A DNA stretch of 36,022 bases, taken from NCBI GenBank assembly GCA_947073515.1, contig CAMTMC010000029.1, positions 1 to 36,022 of the forward strand, written 5' to 3'. The DNA is from an uncultured bacterium (GTDB lineage Bacteria > Bacillota > Clostridia > Oscillospirales > Oscillospiraceae). The notes below the pieces were generated by a model. The model ran no database searches and was not told where the DNA came from. It was given only the letters and a program-made list of their open reading frames with translations. Shown here piece by piece: positions 15,757 through 23,230 of this stretch; positions within the stretch are counted from its first letter, which is position 1, and every line of letters starts with the position of its first letter. The position numbers were made by a program, and so were the translations under genes.

Positions 15757-16770
15757 ATGGTCAGCTTGACCAGTCTGAAATACTTCTCCGTAGCGGCGGA
15801 GGAACTGAACTTTACCCGGGCGGCGAAGCGGCTGTTTATCTCCCAGCAGGCCCTGAGCACCCACATCTCCAAGCTGGAGGAGTACTATGGGATTAAACTC
15901 TTTGACCGGGGGGCGCCCCTGACCCTGACGGAGGCGGGCCGGGCCCTCCAGGCCCACACCAAGAGTATTTTCCGCAGCGTGGACGACTACGCCCGGGAGG
16001 TGCAGGACATCAAGAATTTCCGGCAGGGGGAGCTGACCATCGGGATCCCAGTGACCCGGGGGACCATTATGCTGCCGCCCCTGCTGTCCGCTTTTCACCA
16101 GATGTTCCCCCAGGTGACCCTCCATCTGGTGGAGAAGTCGGGGACCGCCGGCCTGGTTCGGGAGCTGTACGACGGCACAGTGGACCTGTTCATCGGCTAC
16201 CAGCCGGAGGACACCGGGGATCTGGCCGTGGTCCCCCTATTTGAGGAACAGTTTGTGGTCCTGGTGCCCAACCGGATGCTGAAGGAGTACTTTGGCGGGA
16301 GCGGCCGGCCGGAGGCCGGGAAGGGCCCCGTGCTGCTGGAGTACTTCTCCCGCCTGCCCTTTGTGGCCCAGAATCCGGGGACGATGGGGGGTGAGGTCTT
16401 CCAGACCATCTGCCGGGGCGCGGGCATCCAGCCCCAGGTGGTGGTCTCCACCCAGAACCTGATTACCGAGGTGTCCCTGTGTATGGAGGGGCTGGGGGCC
16501 TGTGTAGTCCCTCTCACCTTCCTCTCCCCGGACCGGCGGCTGTCAGATTACGGCAGCACGCCCCTGTTCAGCGAGGAGGGGTTGAACCGGCTGACTGTTT
16601 TTCCCCTGGACAGCGGCCAAGTGGGTACCTTCCAGATCAGCGTGTGCCGCCTGCGGAACAAGATGCTCACCCAGGCGGGCCGGGAGTTTATCAGACTGGC
16701 CAGGGAGATCTATGGGGATGTGCCTAAAAATGACAGATCTCCTCAATTTCATTCCGGGCCGCGCCGATAA
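15757..16770 (+). CDS. LysR family transcriptional regulator
   Basis: This regulator (337 residues) has the standard N-terminal winged helix (1-60): SLKYFSVAAEELNFTRAAKRLFISQQALSTHISKLE (in parts), with LFDRG and LTLTEAG after it. A linker helix follows to about 88, and residues 92-300 form the periplasmic-binding-protein-like effector domain, beginning GELTIGIPVTRGTIMLPPLL. It is divergent from the CyuA-like gene, 209 bases apart, which is the normal arrangement for a LysR protein that controls its neighbour. The inferred ligand is a substrate or product of that operon, perhaps cysteine or an acylated peptide. The 3' end overlaps the convergent 16724-17734 gene by 47 bp. Start: ATG with GGAG nine bases upstream. 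Confidence 0.93.
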   Translation: MVSLTSLKYFSVAAEELNFTRAAKRLFISQQALSTHISKLEEYYGIKLFDRGAPLTLTEAGRALQAHTKSIFRSVDDYAREVQDIKNFRQGELTIGIPVTRGTIMLPPLLSAFHQMFPQVTLHLVEKSGTAGLVRELYDGTVDLFIGYQPEDTGDLAVVPLFEEQFVVLVPNRMLKEYFGGSGRPEAGKGPVLLEYFSRLPFVAQNPGTMGGEVFQTICRGAGIQPQVVVSTQNLITEVSLCMEGLGACVVPLTFLSPDRRLSDYGSTPLFSEEGLNRLTVFPLDSGQVGTFQISVCRLRNKMLTQAGREFIRLAREIYGDVPKNDRSPQFHSGPRR

Positions 16771-17734
16771 AGGCCAGCATCTCGTCATCCAGGGGATAGC
16801 GGATGACACAGCCGGGGGTGAGGATCAGGTTCCGCCCCCCCGTCATTTGGAAGGAGCGGTAGATCTGATTCTGGATGGCGCCGAAGTTCCGGTTGGTGAT
16901 GTCAGTGCGGTTCAGCCCGCCCATCAGACATTTACCGGTGAGGGCGCGGGCCTCGTCCAGATCGGGGAAGGTCTCCCAAGCGTGCCAGTTGAAAATCTGG
17001 ACCGGGTAGTCCTTCAGCACCTGGAAGATGATGTGATTGCCGTGGCAGTGGATGGTGTTCATCCAGCCGCCCTTGGCGGCCTCCAGCACCTGGATGTCAT
17101 AGGGCCTGCCGTACTCCAGGTACTGCTGGGTGGAGCACTTGTCGTAGGTGCTCATCTGGGAGGCCAGGAAAATGCCGTCGGCCCCCAGGCGGATGGCCTC
17201 GGCGGCCAGCTGGGCGGTGGTCTGGGTGATGACCTCCAGGGCGGCCTTCACCTCCTGGCCATGGCCCTCGTTGATGTAGGACATGAGCTTGCCGCCGCAC
17301 ACCTTGTCAGCGATGGTGACGGGGGTGAAGACGGTGAAGAGGACAGGGACCTCCTCCCCCTTCAGCTTGTCCAGCACCAGGGACAGGTGGCGCAACTCCC
17401 GGGCCAGGCTGCCCTGGTCGCAGGGGCGGACGGTGAGCTTGGACCAGTCCTGGGGGCCGCTGATGGGGGTGCTGACGATTTTGGCGGCGCCCCCTTTGAC
17501 GATCTCGGAGTAGTCCACCGTACAGCCGAAGTCCTCCACGGCGTACATGCCGTTGTTCATAGTCTTGACGAAGTCGAAGTCGTACTGCTTGTAGAACTCA
17601 TAGGTCTTCTGGGCGATGGCCTCCGGGTCCAGATCGGTGCCCGGCATATGGCTCCAGAAGGAGTAAGGGATCTTGTCCGGTTTCTCGCCCCGGATAACGG
17701 CCTGGATGCGTTCTTTTTTTGTCATAGTCATCAT
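16724..17734 (-). CDS. Uroporphyrinogen decarboxylase-family protein (MtaA/MtbA-type methyltransferase-like)
   Basis: This protein (336 residues) has the URO-D TIM-barrel fold: TKKERIQAVIRGEKPDKIPY at the start, GADGIFLASQM near 184 and GKCLMGGLNRT near 267. The haem-pathway arginine motif of true HemE is not obvious. It instead resembles the corrinoid-dependent methyltransferases MtaA/MtbA/CmuA, which bind zinc through H-x-C and a late Cys. Here the equivalent site reads HCHGN (His229, Cys230, His231) and PGC (Cys309). A methyl-transfer role is inferred. Several starts are possible (GTG 17746, ATG 17734, 17731); ATG 17734 has GAGG six bases upstream. The gene lies 33 bases behind the M24 gene, so the two form an operon. 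No corrinoid protein is encoded nearby. Confidence 0.85.
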   Translation of the reverse strand: MMTMTKKERIQAVIRGEKPDKIPYSFWSHMPGTDLDPEAIAQKTYEFYKQYDFDFVKTMNNGMYAVEDFGCTVDYSEIVKGGAAKIVSTPISGPQDWSKLTVRPCDQGSLARELRHLSLVLDKLKGEEVPVLFTVFTPVTIADKVCGGKLMSYINEGHGQEVKAALEVITQTTAQLAAEAIRLGADGIFLASQMSTYDKCSTQQYLEYGRPYDIQVLEAAKGGWMNTIHCHGNHIIFQVLKDYPVQIFNWHAWETFPDLDEARALTGKCLMGGLNRTDITNRNFGAIQNQIYRSFQMTGGRNLILTPGCVIRYPLDDEMLAFIGAARNEIEEICHF

Positions 17735-17767
17735 GTGATACCTCACAATACAGTTGAAACAGTGGGT

Positions 17768-18979
17768 TTACTTGCCCTTAATGATAATTTGATCCCGGGG
17801 GGAGTTGGTCAGGAACTCAAAGCCGGCGTCCGTGACCAGAACGGTGTCGCTGTGGCGGACAGCGCCCAGCTGGACGCTCATGAGCCCGGGCTCCACAGTG
17901 AAGATCATGCCGGGGGCCAGAGCCAGCTTGCTGCCCTTGGTGACCGAGGGGAACTCGTGGCTGGACAGGCCCATGCCGTGGCCGCACCGCCCGGGGAGGA
18001 TATCCCCAAATCCGGCGTCCTGGTATACTTCCATGGCGGCCAGGTACAGATCCTCAAAGACCGCCCCGGGGCGGATCATGGAGAAAATCCGGTCCCGGGC
18101 CCGGAGCATGGCATCATAGGCGCTGGCGCGCTGGCCGTTGACCTGGCCCACCATGACGGTGCGCTCGTTCTCCACGTTGTAGCCGCCTACCCGGGCCCAG
18201 CTCATGGGCATGGTCAGGTCGCCGGGGACGGGCACATAGCTGGTGGGGCAGTCGCAGCCGTAGGTGAGCCGCTCGTTGGACATACACCACACCACCAGGG
18301 AGTCGATGTCGGCGGTCTCGGAGTTGGAGAAACCGGACACCTCGTACTGCTGATACCGCTCCTGCCAGCGCTGGCGCATGGCGTACTGGCCCTCCGTGGC
18401 GGCCTGAGCCTCGCTGGCGCCGCCGTTCAGCGCCTCGATGGCCCGAGTGACCCCCAGATCTACCAGCTCGCCAGAGATCCGGCACATCTGGATCTCGTAG
18501 GGGTCTTTGATGAGCCGCAGATCCATGGCGTCCTGGGAGATGTCCACGCAGGCCCTGACGTTCAGCTTATTCCGGAGGTTTTCCAGGAAGTTCATATTGG
18601 CGTAGTCGCCTTCCACCCCGAGGGTGAGGGGACCGCCGCCCAGCAACTCCCGCATGGCGTCCGCGGCGTCCATCGCCACCGCCTGGGTAGCCCCCCATTT
18701 GCCGTAGCACAGCACTTTATCCACGGCGCCTTCATTGATGGCGTGGTCGTGGCGGATGCTGTGGACCAGCAGGAAGGCGTCATCCCCGGTGATGATGAAA
18801 TAGGGGACATGGCTGATGATGATTGGGTTGAAGTTGCTGAAGTAAAACACATTCTCGGGGCGGGTCATAATAGTGACATCAACGCCCCGGCGGTTCATCG
18901 CCTGCCGCATGCGATGGATTCTCTGCCGCACATAGCCCCGCAGCTCAGGTGTGGAGCGCTTCTCCTCTAACACGTCCAT
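17768..18979 (-). CDS. M24 (pita-bread fold) protein, creatinase-like with degenerate metal site
   Basis: This 403-residue protein has the two-domain architecture of the Xaa-Pro peptidase/creatinase family: an N-terminal creatinase domain (about 20-155), then RLIKDPYEIQMCR and the C-terminal pita-bread fold. GHGMGLSSHEFP (333-344) and FTVEPGL (360-366) are conserved. The five dinuclear-metal ligands of aminopeptidase P (Asp, Asp, His, Glu, Glu) map by eye to Met259, Glu270, His334, Glu363 and Ser377, so three are replaced. NERT (271-274) recalls the LERT motif of creatinases, which use no metal. It is therefore more likely a C-N hydrolase than a metallopeptidase. Start: ATG 18979 with GGAGG five bases upstream; the open frame extends 62 codons further without a good site. 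It heads an operon with the URO-D-like gene. Confidence 0.85.
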   Translation of the reverse strand: MDVLEEKRSTPELRGYVRQRIHRMRQAMNRRGVDVTIMTRPENVFYFSNFNPIIISHVPYFIITGDDAFLLVHSIRHDHAINEGAVDKVLCYGKWGATQAVAMDAADAMRELLGGGPLTLGVEGDYANMNFLENLRNKLNVRACVDISQDAMDLRLIKDPYEIQMCRISGELVDLGVTRAIEALNGGASEAQAATEGQYAMRQRWQERYQQYEVSGFSNSETADIDSLVVWCMSNERLTYGCDCPTSYVPVPGDLTMPMSWARVGGYNVENERTVMVGQVNGQRASAYDAMLRARDRIFSMIRPGAVFEDLYLAAMEVYQDAGFGDILPGRCGHGMGLSSHEFPSVTKGSKLALAPGMIFTVEPGLMSVQLGAVRHSDTVLVTDAGFEFLTNSPRDQIIIKGK

Positions 18980-19037
18980 ATAAACCTCCCTGGTGCCCCA
19001 CGGAGGCAGTCCGCTGGGCAACGCTTGTTTTAATGTA

Positions 19038-19066
19038 CTGATAGGATAAAGATATCCCAGAATCAA
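19038..19066 (-). promoter_or_regulatory. Possible promoter of the M24/URO-D-like operon
   Basis: On the minus strand TTGATT (19061-19066) and TATCAG (19038-19043) are 17 bases apart; each matches four of six consensus bases. The leader would be about 55 bases. The rest of 18980-19255 is AT-rich and shows no gene, apart from a 6-bp GC stem near 19212-19245. Confidence 0.3.
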
Positions 19067-19255
19067 AATCCCGTCTAACAGAAAAACACAGATATAGACA
19101 GTAATTAGATTGTGAAAAGGGGCAATATCCTGAAATATTTGGGATGACCTTGAAATAATGCACAAAAATTGCGGTATAATTTTAGCGAAAACACCGGAAT
19201 GTGTTTGGGGACGGCGGAGGGAAGCGCGCAGCCCCTAGGCCGCCGCGGGATGTTA

Positions 19256-19294
19256 GAACCTGTATCCGGCATTGATGATGATAAATACAGGTTC
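19256..19294 (-). terminator. Hairpin directly after the aldo/keto reductase gene
   Basis: Arms GAACCTGTAT (19256-19265) and ATACAGGTTC (19285-19294) pair perfectly around a 19-base loop, starting one base after the stop codon on the minus strand. There is no T-run, so it may be a weak terminator or a 3' stabilising hairpin. Confidence 0.45.
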
Positions 19295-20443
19295 TTATTT
19301 ACCGAAGATCTGGGCGGCCCGCTCCATGTTCTCCATAATAGGCACGGAGAAGGGGCAGCGCCCCTCGCAGGCCCCGCAGGCCAGGCACTCCCCGGCGTGG
19401 TGGGGCAGGGCGGCGTAGTGTTCCCGCACGGTCTCCGGCACCTGGCCCTGGGCCCTGGCCAGATTGAGGAACTTGGTGACATCCGCCACGCTGATCCCCG
19501 CCGGGCAGGGGGCACAGTGGCCGCAGTACATGCAGTGGCCCTTCCAGCTGATTTTTGGCATGGCGGCGAAGGCGGCGGCGTAGTCCTTCTCGCTGTCCGG
19601 GGCGGTGGCGTAGGCTACGCAGGCCCGCAGCTCCTCCAGGGTGCGGGCCCCGCACATCACCGAGGCCACCCCGGGCCGGGTGAGGGCGTAGTGCAGGCAC
19701 TGGGCGGGGGTGAGGGCTACCCCGGCAGGGGAGTACTGGCTGAGCAGGTCGCCGCCGCCAAAGGCCTTCATCACCGTGATGCCCACTCCCTGGCGCTGGC
19801 AGCTCTCATACAGGGCCTGGCGCTGGGGGTCCATGTTCACCAGGGGTTTCTCATAGGCCGATTCCGCCCACAGCTGTTCCACGTCCTCCCCGGCGGGCTG
19901 GAGGTCGTAGCAGGGGTTGACGCTGAACATGAGCACGTCAATGAGCCCGCTGTCCACCGCCGCCTGGGCCACCTCCGGGTTGTGGCTGGACAGGCCGACA
20001 CAGCCGATGGTCCCGGCGGCCTTCAGCTCCTGGACATAGGCCATGACAGGGCTGTTTTTGACCTGGGTCTCCCAGTCGTCTATGGAGTCCACGTAGTGGA
20101 TCATGCCGATCTCCACAAAGTCGGTGCCCAGCCGGTCCAGCTGGTCCTGGAACCCGGACTTCACCTGGCCGATATCCCGGGTGCGCTGGTACTGGCCGTC
20201 CTGCCAGACGGAGCACAGGTGGGCCTGGAGGGCAAACTTCTCCCTGCGGCCCGCCAGGGCCCGGCCCAGCCGGGAGCGGAACTCCGGGTTGGGGCTGTAC
20301 AGGTCGATGCAGTTGACCCCGGTCTCCTCCATCAGGTCCACAAAATCCTTCACCTGCTCGTAGGGCTTGTCCATAAAGCCCTCGCAGCCGATGCCGATTT
20401 CACTGACCTTTAGGCCGGAGCGGCCCAATGTTCTATAGTTCAT
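19295..20443 (-). CDS. Aldo/keto reductase with C-terminal 4Fe-4S ferredoxin domain
   Basis: This 382-residue protein couples an aldo/keto reductase barrel (1-280) to a ferredoxin-like domain. The start MNYRTLGRSGLKVSEIGIG is family-typical. Two Fe-S motifs are seen: CMYCGHCAPCP near 306-316 and CLACGACEGRCP near 357-368. Of the catalytic tetrad Asp-Tyr-Lys-His, Asp47 and His116 (MIHYVD) are present, but the Tyr and Lys positions appear to be Asn52 and His75 (CIDLYSPNPEF and FALQAHL). Ordinary carbonyl reduction is therefore doubtful; electron transfer or an altered reaction is possible. Start: ATG 20443 with AGGAGG upstream; the frame extends further back without support. It has its own promoter and a structured leader of about 100 bases. 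Confidence 0.88.
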   Translation of the reverse strand: MNYRTLGRSGLKVSEIGIGCEGFMDKPYEQVKDFVDLMEETGVNCIDLYSPNPEFRSRLGRALAGRREKFALQAHLCSVWQDGQYQRTRDIGQVKSGFQDQLDRLGTDFVEIGMIHYVDSIDDWETQVKNSPVMAYVQELKAAGTIGCVGLSSHNPEVAQAAVDSGLIDVLMFSVNPCYDLQPAGEDVEQLWAESAYEKPLVNMDPQRQALYESCQRQGVGITVMKAFGGGDLLSQYSPAGVALTPAQCLHYALTRPGVASVMCGARTLEELRACVAYATAPDSEKDYAAAFAAMPKISWKGHCMYCGHCAPCPAGISVADVTKFLNLARAQGQVPETVREHYAALPHHAGECLACGACEGRCPFSVPIMENMERAAQIFGK

Positions 20444-20578
20444 AGATCTCCTCCTTTGGGCAGGGAGGGGCCGCCCCAGGGGGCGGAGCACCCGTAACCC
20501 TGCAAGAAATTTCCTGGATTCTCCAGGATCGCAGATCATCCCACCATGAATTATCTATAGAATAGGCTGGGAAGTCAA
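20444..20578 (-). promoter_or_regulatory. Promoter and structured leader of the aldo/keto reductase gene
   Basis: On the minus strand -35 TTGACT (20573-20578) and -10 GATAAT (20550-20555) are exactly 17 bases apart, an excellent sigma-A promoter. The leader of about 100 bases can form CCTGG/CCAGG, then a GC-rich CCGCCCC/GGGGCGG hairpin close to the ribosome-binding site, with GCAGGG/CCCTGC enclosing it. I do not recognise a known riboswitch class in it. Confidence 0.65.
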
Positions 20579-20592
20579 GGGAAGATTCATTT

Positions 20593-20661
20593 TTCCGGTT
20601 CTCCCTCCGGGGGGCGGGGGAACCGGATATCAAAACCCTCCCTTTGGGACCCTTCTGGAGA
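20593..20661. repeat. Candidate intergenic repeat, copy B
   Basis: The arms CCGGTTCTCCC and GGGGGAACCGG pair with one wobble. The core GGCGGGGGAACCGGATATCA and the end CCTTCTGGAG closely match copy A at 7293-7392. This copy lies between the divergent promoters of the aldo/keto reductase and sir2 genes. Confidence 0.45.
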
Positions 20662-20690
20662 TTTACACCGGGGAAAATCCGTGGTACACT
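20662..20690 (+). promoter_or_regulatory. Sigma-A promoter of the sir2 gene
   Basis: -35 TTTACA (20662-20667) and -10 TACACT (20685-20690) are 17 bases apart, 28 bases before the sir2 ATG, with AGGAGG in between. Confidence 0.6.
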
Positions 20691-20717
20691 GGAGAAAAAC
20701 AGATAGGAGGACAGGGT

Positions 20718-21443
20718 ATGGAAGAACAGCTCGCTACCTTACAACAGTGGATTGACGACAGCCGTTCCATCGTCTTTTTTGGGGGAGCGGGGGTGTCCAC
20801 CGAGTCGGGGATCAAGGACTTCCGCAGCGTGGACGGCCTGTACAGCCAGCGCTACCGCTGGCCCCCGGAGGAGATTTTAAGCCGCACCTTTTTTGACCGG
20901 GACCCGGAGGAGTTCTACCGCTTTTACCGGGACAAGATGCTCTGCCTGGACGCCCGACCCAATGCCGCCCACCGGAAGCTGGCGGAGCTGGAGGCGGCGG
21001 GGAAGCTACTCGGGGTCATCACCCAGAACATCGACGGACTGCACCAGGCGGCGGGGTCTCAACGGGTGTGGGAGCTCCACGGCTCCGTCCACCGGAATTT
21101 CTGCGTGAAGTGCGGGAAATTCCATCCGGTGGAGTTTGTCCGGGACAGCCAGGGGATCCCAACCTGCTCCTGCGGCGGGACAGTGAAGCCCGACGTGGTC
21201 CTATACGAGGAGGGGCTGGATAGCCGGGTGATCCAGGGGGCGGTGGAGGACTTGCGAAAGGCCGGCCTGCTCATCATCGGGGGCACCTCCCTGGCGGTGT
21301 ACCCGGCGGCGGGGCTGATCGACTACTTCGGCGGGGGACGGATTGTCCTCATCAACAAGACCCCCACCCCCTACGACCGCCGGGCGGACCTGGTAATCCC
21401 GGCGCCCATCGGGGAGGTTTTGGGGCGGATTACGGTGAAATAA
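20718..21443 (+). CDS. NAD-dependent protein deacylase, Sir2 family
   Basis: This sirtuin (241 residues) removes acyl groups from lysines using NAD. The NAD-binding motif [15 protein letters not shown] is at 23-37, TQNIDGLH at 102-109, and the catalytic His121 in ELHG. The zinc is held by Cys129, Cys132, Cys150 and Cys152 (FCVKCG and TCSCGG); the second pair is spaced by one residue rather than two. [13 protein letters not shown] at about 193-205 binds NAD ribose. Length and order are normal for bacterial CobB/Sir2. Start: ATG with AGGAGG eight bases upstream. The next gene follows after 67 bases and may be co-transcribed. Confidence 0.95.
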   Translation: MEEQLATLQQWIDDSRSIVFFGGAGVSTESGIKDFRSVDGLYSQRYRWPPEEILSRTFFDRDPEEFYRFYRDKMLCLDARPNAAHRKLAELEAAGKLLGVITQNIDGLHQAAGSQRVWELHGSVHRNFCVKCGKFHPVEFVRDSQGIPTCSCGGTVKPDVVLYEEGLDSRVIQGAVEDLRKAGLLIIGGTSLAVYPAAGLIDYFGGGRIVLINKTPTPYDRRADLVIPAPIGEVLGRITVK

Positions 21444-21510
21444 AAAATTTCCAGCCGGATTTTTGGGTGAACGGGCCGGAAACGAACACAATAGACAAGG
21501 AGTTTTGAAC

Positions 21511-21858
21511 ATGTTATTGGTAGAATATCCCAAGTGTACCACCTGCCAGCGGGCAAAGAAGTTCCTGGACAGCCGGGGCGCCGCCTACACCGGCCGGCAC
21601 ATCAAGGAGGAAAACCCCACCGCAGATGAGCTGCGGGCCTGGTGGCAAAAGAGCGGCCTGCCCCTGAAGAAGTTTTTCAACACCTCCGGCCTGGTGTACA
21701 AGGCCATGGAGCTGAAGGACAAGCTGCCCGCCATGACCGAGGAGGAGCAGCTGGCCCTGCTGGCCACCGACGGGATGCTGGTGAAGCGGCCCATCCTGGT
21801 GGGGGAGGATTTCGTGCTGGTGGGCTTTAAAGAGGCGGACTGGTCCGCTAAACTGTAA
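21511..21858 (+). CDS. Spx/ArsC-family (thioredoxin-fold) protein
   Basis: This 115-residue protein matches the ArsC/Spx/MgsR (YffB-like) family. MLLVEYPKCTTCQRAKKFLD carries a CxxC pair at Cys9 and Cys12. It continues with HIKEENPTADELRAWW, FFNTSGLVYK and KRPILVGEDFVLVGF, the usual order for this family. The arsenate-reductase catalytic arginines cannot be assigned with confidence, so a redox-sensing or glutaredoxin-like role is as likely as arsenate reduction. The frame is open 16 codons upstream, but the ATG at 21511 has AAGGAG eight bases before it. A strong terminator follows about 135 bases downstream. Confidence 0.88.
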   Translation: MLLVEYPKCTTCQRAKKFLDSRGAAYTGRHIKEENPTADELRAWWQKSGLPLKKFFNTSGLVYKAMELKDKLPAMTEEEQLALLATDGMLVKRPILVGEDFVLVGFKEADWSAKL

Positions 21859-21993
21859 AATTCCCCAAATTGACTGAGGAAAACCAGGTTTTTTCTGCCA
21901 GCCCATCCACCACCGGGATGCGGCCCGGGGGATTGGAAATGGTGGAAGTCCTCTCCACGGTTGAGACAGCGGTTCCCGGGCTATAATGAGTGG

Positions 21994-22029
21994 GCGGGCG
22001 GCAACGCGCCGCCCGCTTTTTTTGTTTTG
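21994..22029 (+). terminator. Intrinsic terminator between the Spx-like gene and spoIVB
   Basis: A perfect 9-bp stem (21994-22002 with 22008-22016) is followed by seven T and a further T-rich run. It ends the sir2/Spx-like transcript. A TATAAT at 21982-21987, with TTGAGA 15 bases before it, lies just upstream, so a transcript starting there would meet the hairpin at once; that could be a leader attenuator for spoIVB. Confidence 0.8.
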
Positions 22030-22046
22030 ATAAGGGAGGTGGAACA

Positions 22047-23168
22047 GTGGAACAAGAACCAAAACAGAAGATCGGCCCGGGAGTGATGGCGCTGGCGGCG
22101 GGGCTGGCGGCCTGCCTGATGCTGGCCCTGTCTCTGGCTGGGGGCCGGGCCCGGGCGGCGGAGGCCTCCGCCCCGGCGGTGCTGGACGTGCCCCGGCAGG
22201 GGAGCGCCCAGACGGCGGGCAGCCCCGTGGGAACCCAGGTGATCCCCATGGGCAAGGCGGTGGGCATCAAGCTGTTCTCCGACGGCGTGCTGGTGGTGGG
22301 CCTCTCCCCGGTGGAGAGCCAGGAGGGCGAGCGGTATCCCGGCCGGGACTGTGGCCTGAAAACCGGCGATGTGATCACCCACATCAACGGCAGCGAGGTG
22401 GACACCATTGAGCAGGTCCAGTCCCTGGTGGCCCAGGTGGAGGGAGATCCCCTCACCATCCAGGCGGTGCGGGGGCACAAACAGCTTCAGCTCACCACTG
22501 CGGCGGTGGAGAACAGCCAGGGGGTCTATCAGCTGGGGGTGTGGCTCCGGGACTCCATGGCGGGGATCGGCACCATGACCTTCTATGACCCGGCCAGCGG
22601 GGTATTCGGGGCGCTGGGCCACGGCATCAACGACGTGGATACCGCCATGCTCATGCCCCTGGAGTCGGGCAGCATCATGCCCGCCAGCGTGTCTGAGGTA
22701 AAGCGGGGGGCGGACGGCGACCCGGGGGAGCTCCACGGCCAGTTTGACCTGACCCGGGATCTGGGTACCCTGTACGCCAACACAGACCTGGGCATTTTCG
22801 GGCAGATGCCCCAGGACAGCATGGAGATCACCGGCGAACCGGTGCCGGTAGCGGCCCGGGATCAGGTGGCGGTGGGCCCGGCCGCCATTTTGTCCAACAT
22901 CCGTGGGGATCAGGTGGAGGAGTTTGACATTGAAATCACCCACCTGCACCCCCAGGGGGACGGCACCCGGAGCCTGATGATCCGGGTCACGGACCCGGAT
23001 CTGCTGGAGGCCACCGGCGGCATTGTCCAGGGGATGAGCGGCAGCCCCATCCTCCAGAACGGACAGCTGGTGGGGGCGGTGACCCACGTTCTGGTCAACG
23101 ACCCCACCCGGGGCTATGGAATCCTGGCGGAAAGTATGCTCCGTCAGGCCACTGGCGGAGGAAATTAA
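22047..23168 (+). CDS. spoIVB: SpoIVB sporulation signalling serine peptidase
   Basis: SpoIVB is made in the forespore and cleaves the SpoIVFA/SpoIVFB complex to switch on sigma-K in the mother cell. Residues 14-38 form an N-terminal membrane anchor or signal peptide. A PDZ domain follows (about 68-145; DGVLVVGLSPVE, CGLKTGDVITHINGSEV). The S55 protease domain has His192 in GALGHGINDVDT, Ser331 in GIVQGMSGSPILQNG and an Asp at 316 in VTDPD, matching the His-Asp-Ser set of Bacillus SpoIVB. At 373 residues it is slightly shorter than the 425-residue Bacillus protein, mostly in the N-terminus. The start is the GTG at 22047 with GGAGGT six bases upstream. It is followed by spo0A, the order conserved in spore-formers. 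Confidence 0.95.
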   Translation: MEQEPKQKIGPGVMALAAGLAACLMLALSLAGGRARAAEASAPAVLDVPRQGSAQTAGSPVGTQVIPMGKAVGIKLFSDGVLVVGLSPVESQEGERYPGRDCGLKTGDVITHINGSEVDTIEQVQSLVAQVEGDPLTIQAVRGHKQLQLTTAAVENSQGVYQLGVWLRDSMAGIGTMTFYDPASGVFGALGHGINDVDTAMLMPLESGSIMPASVSEVKRGADGDPGELHGQFDLTRDLGTLYANTDLGIFGQMPQDSMEITGEPVPVAARDQVAVGPAAILSNIRGDQVEEFDIEITHLHPQGDGTRSLMIRVTDPDLLEATGGIVQGMSGSPILQNGQLVGAVTHVLVNDPTRGYGILAESMLRQATGGGN

Positions 23169-23177
23169 GGAAAAAAA

Positions 23178-23205
23178 GCAGGCCCGGACGGGCGTCCGGG
23201 CCTGC
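23178..23205. terminator. Strong hairpin after spoIVB
   Basis: A perfect 12-bp stem (23178-23189 with 23194-23205) starts nine bases beyond the spoIVB stop. The A-run lies before it on the plus strand and there is no T-run after it, so as an intrinsic terminator it faces the minus strand. For spoIVB it may act as a 3' stabiliser or weak stop. Confidence 0.55.
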
Positions 23206-23230
23206 GATATATCTACAAATTGTTACATTA

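Noticed and set aside
18980-19165. N-terminal extension of the M24 protein, which looks hydrophobic
   Set aside because: The segment lies in AT-rich non-coding DNA with a promoter candidate inside it and lacks a ribosome site. The ATG at 18979 has GGAGG and begins the family's usual start.
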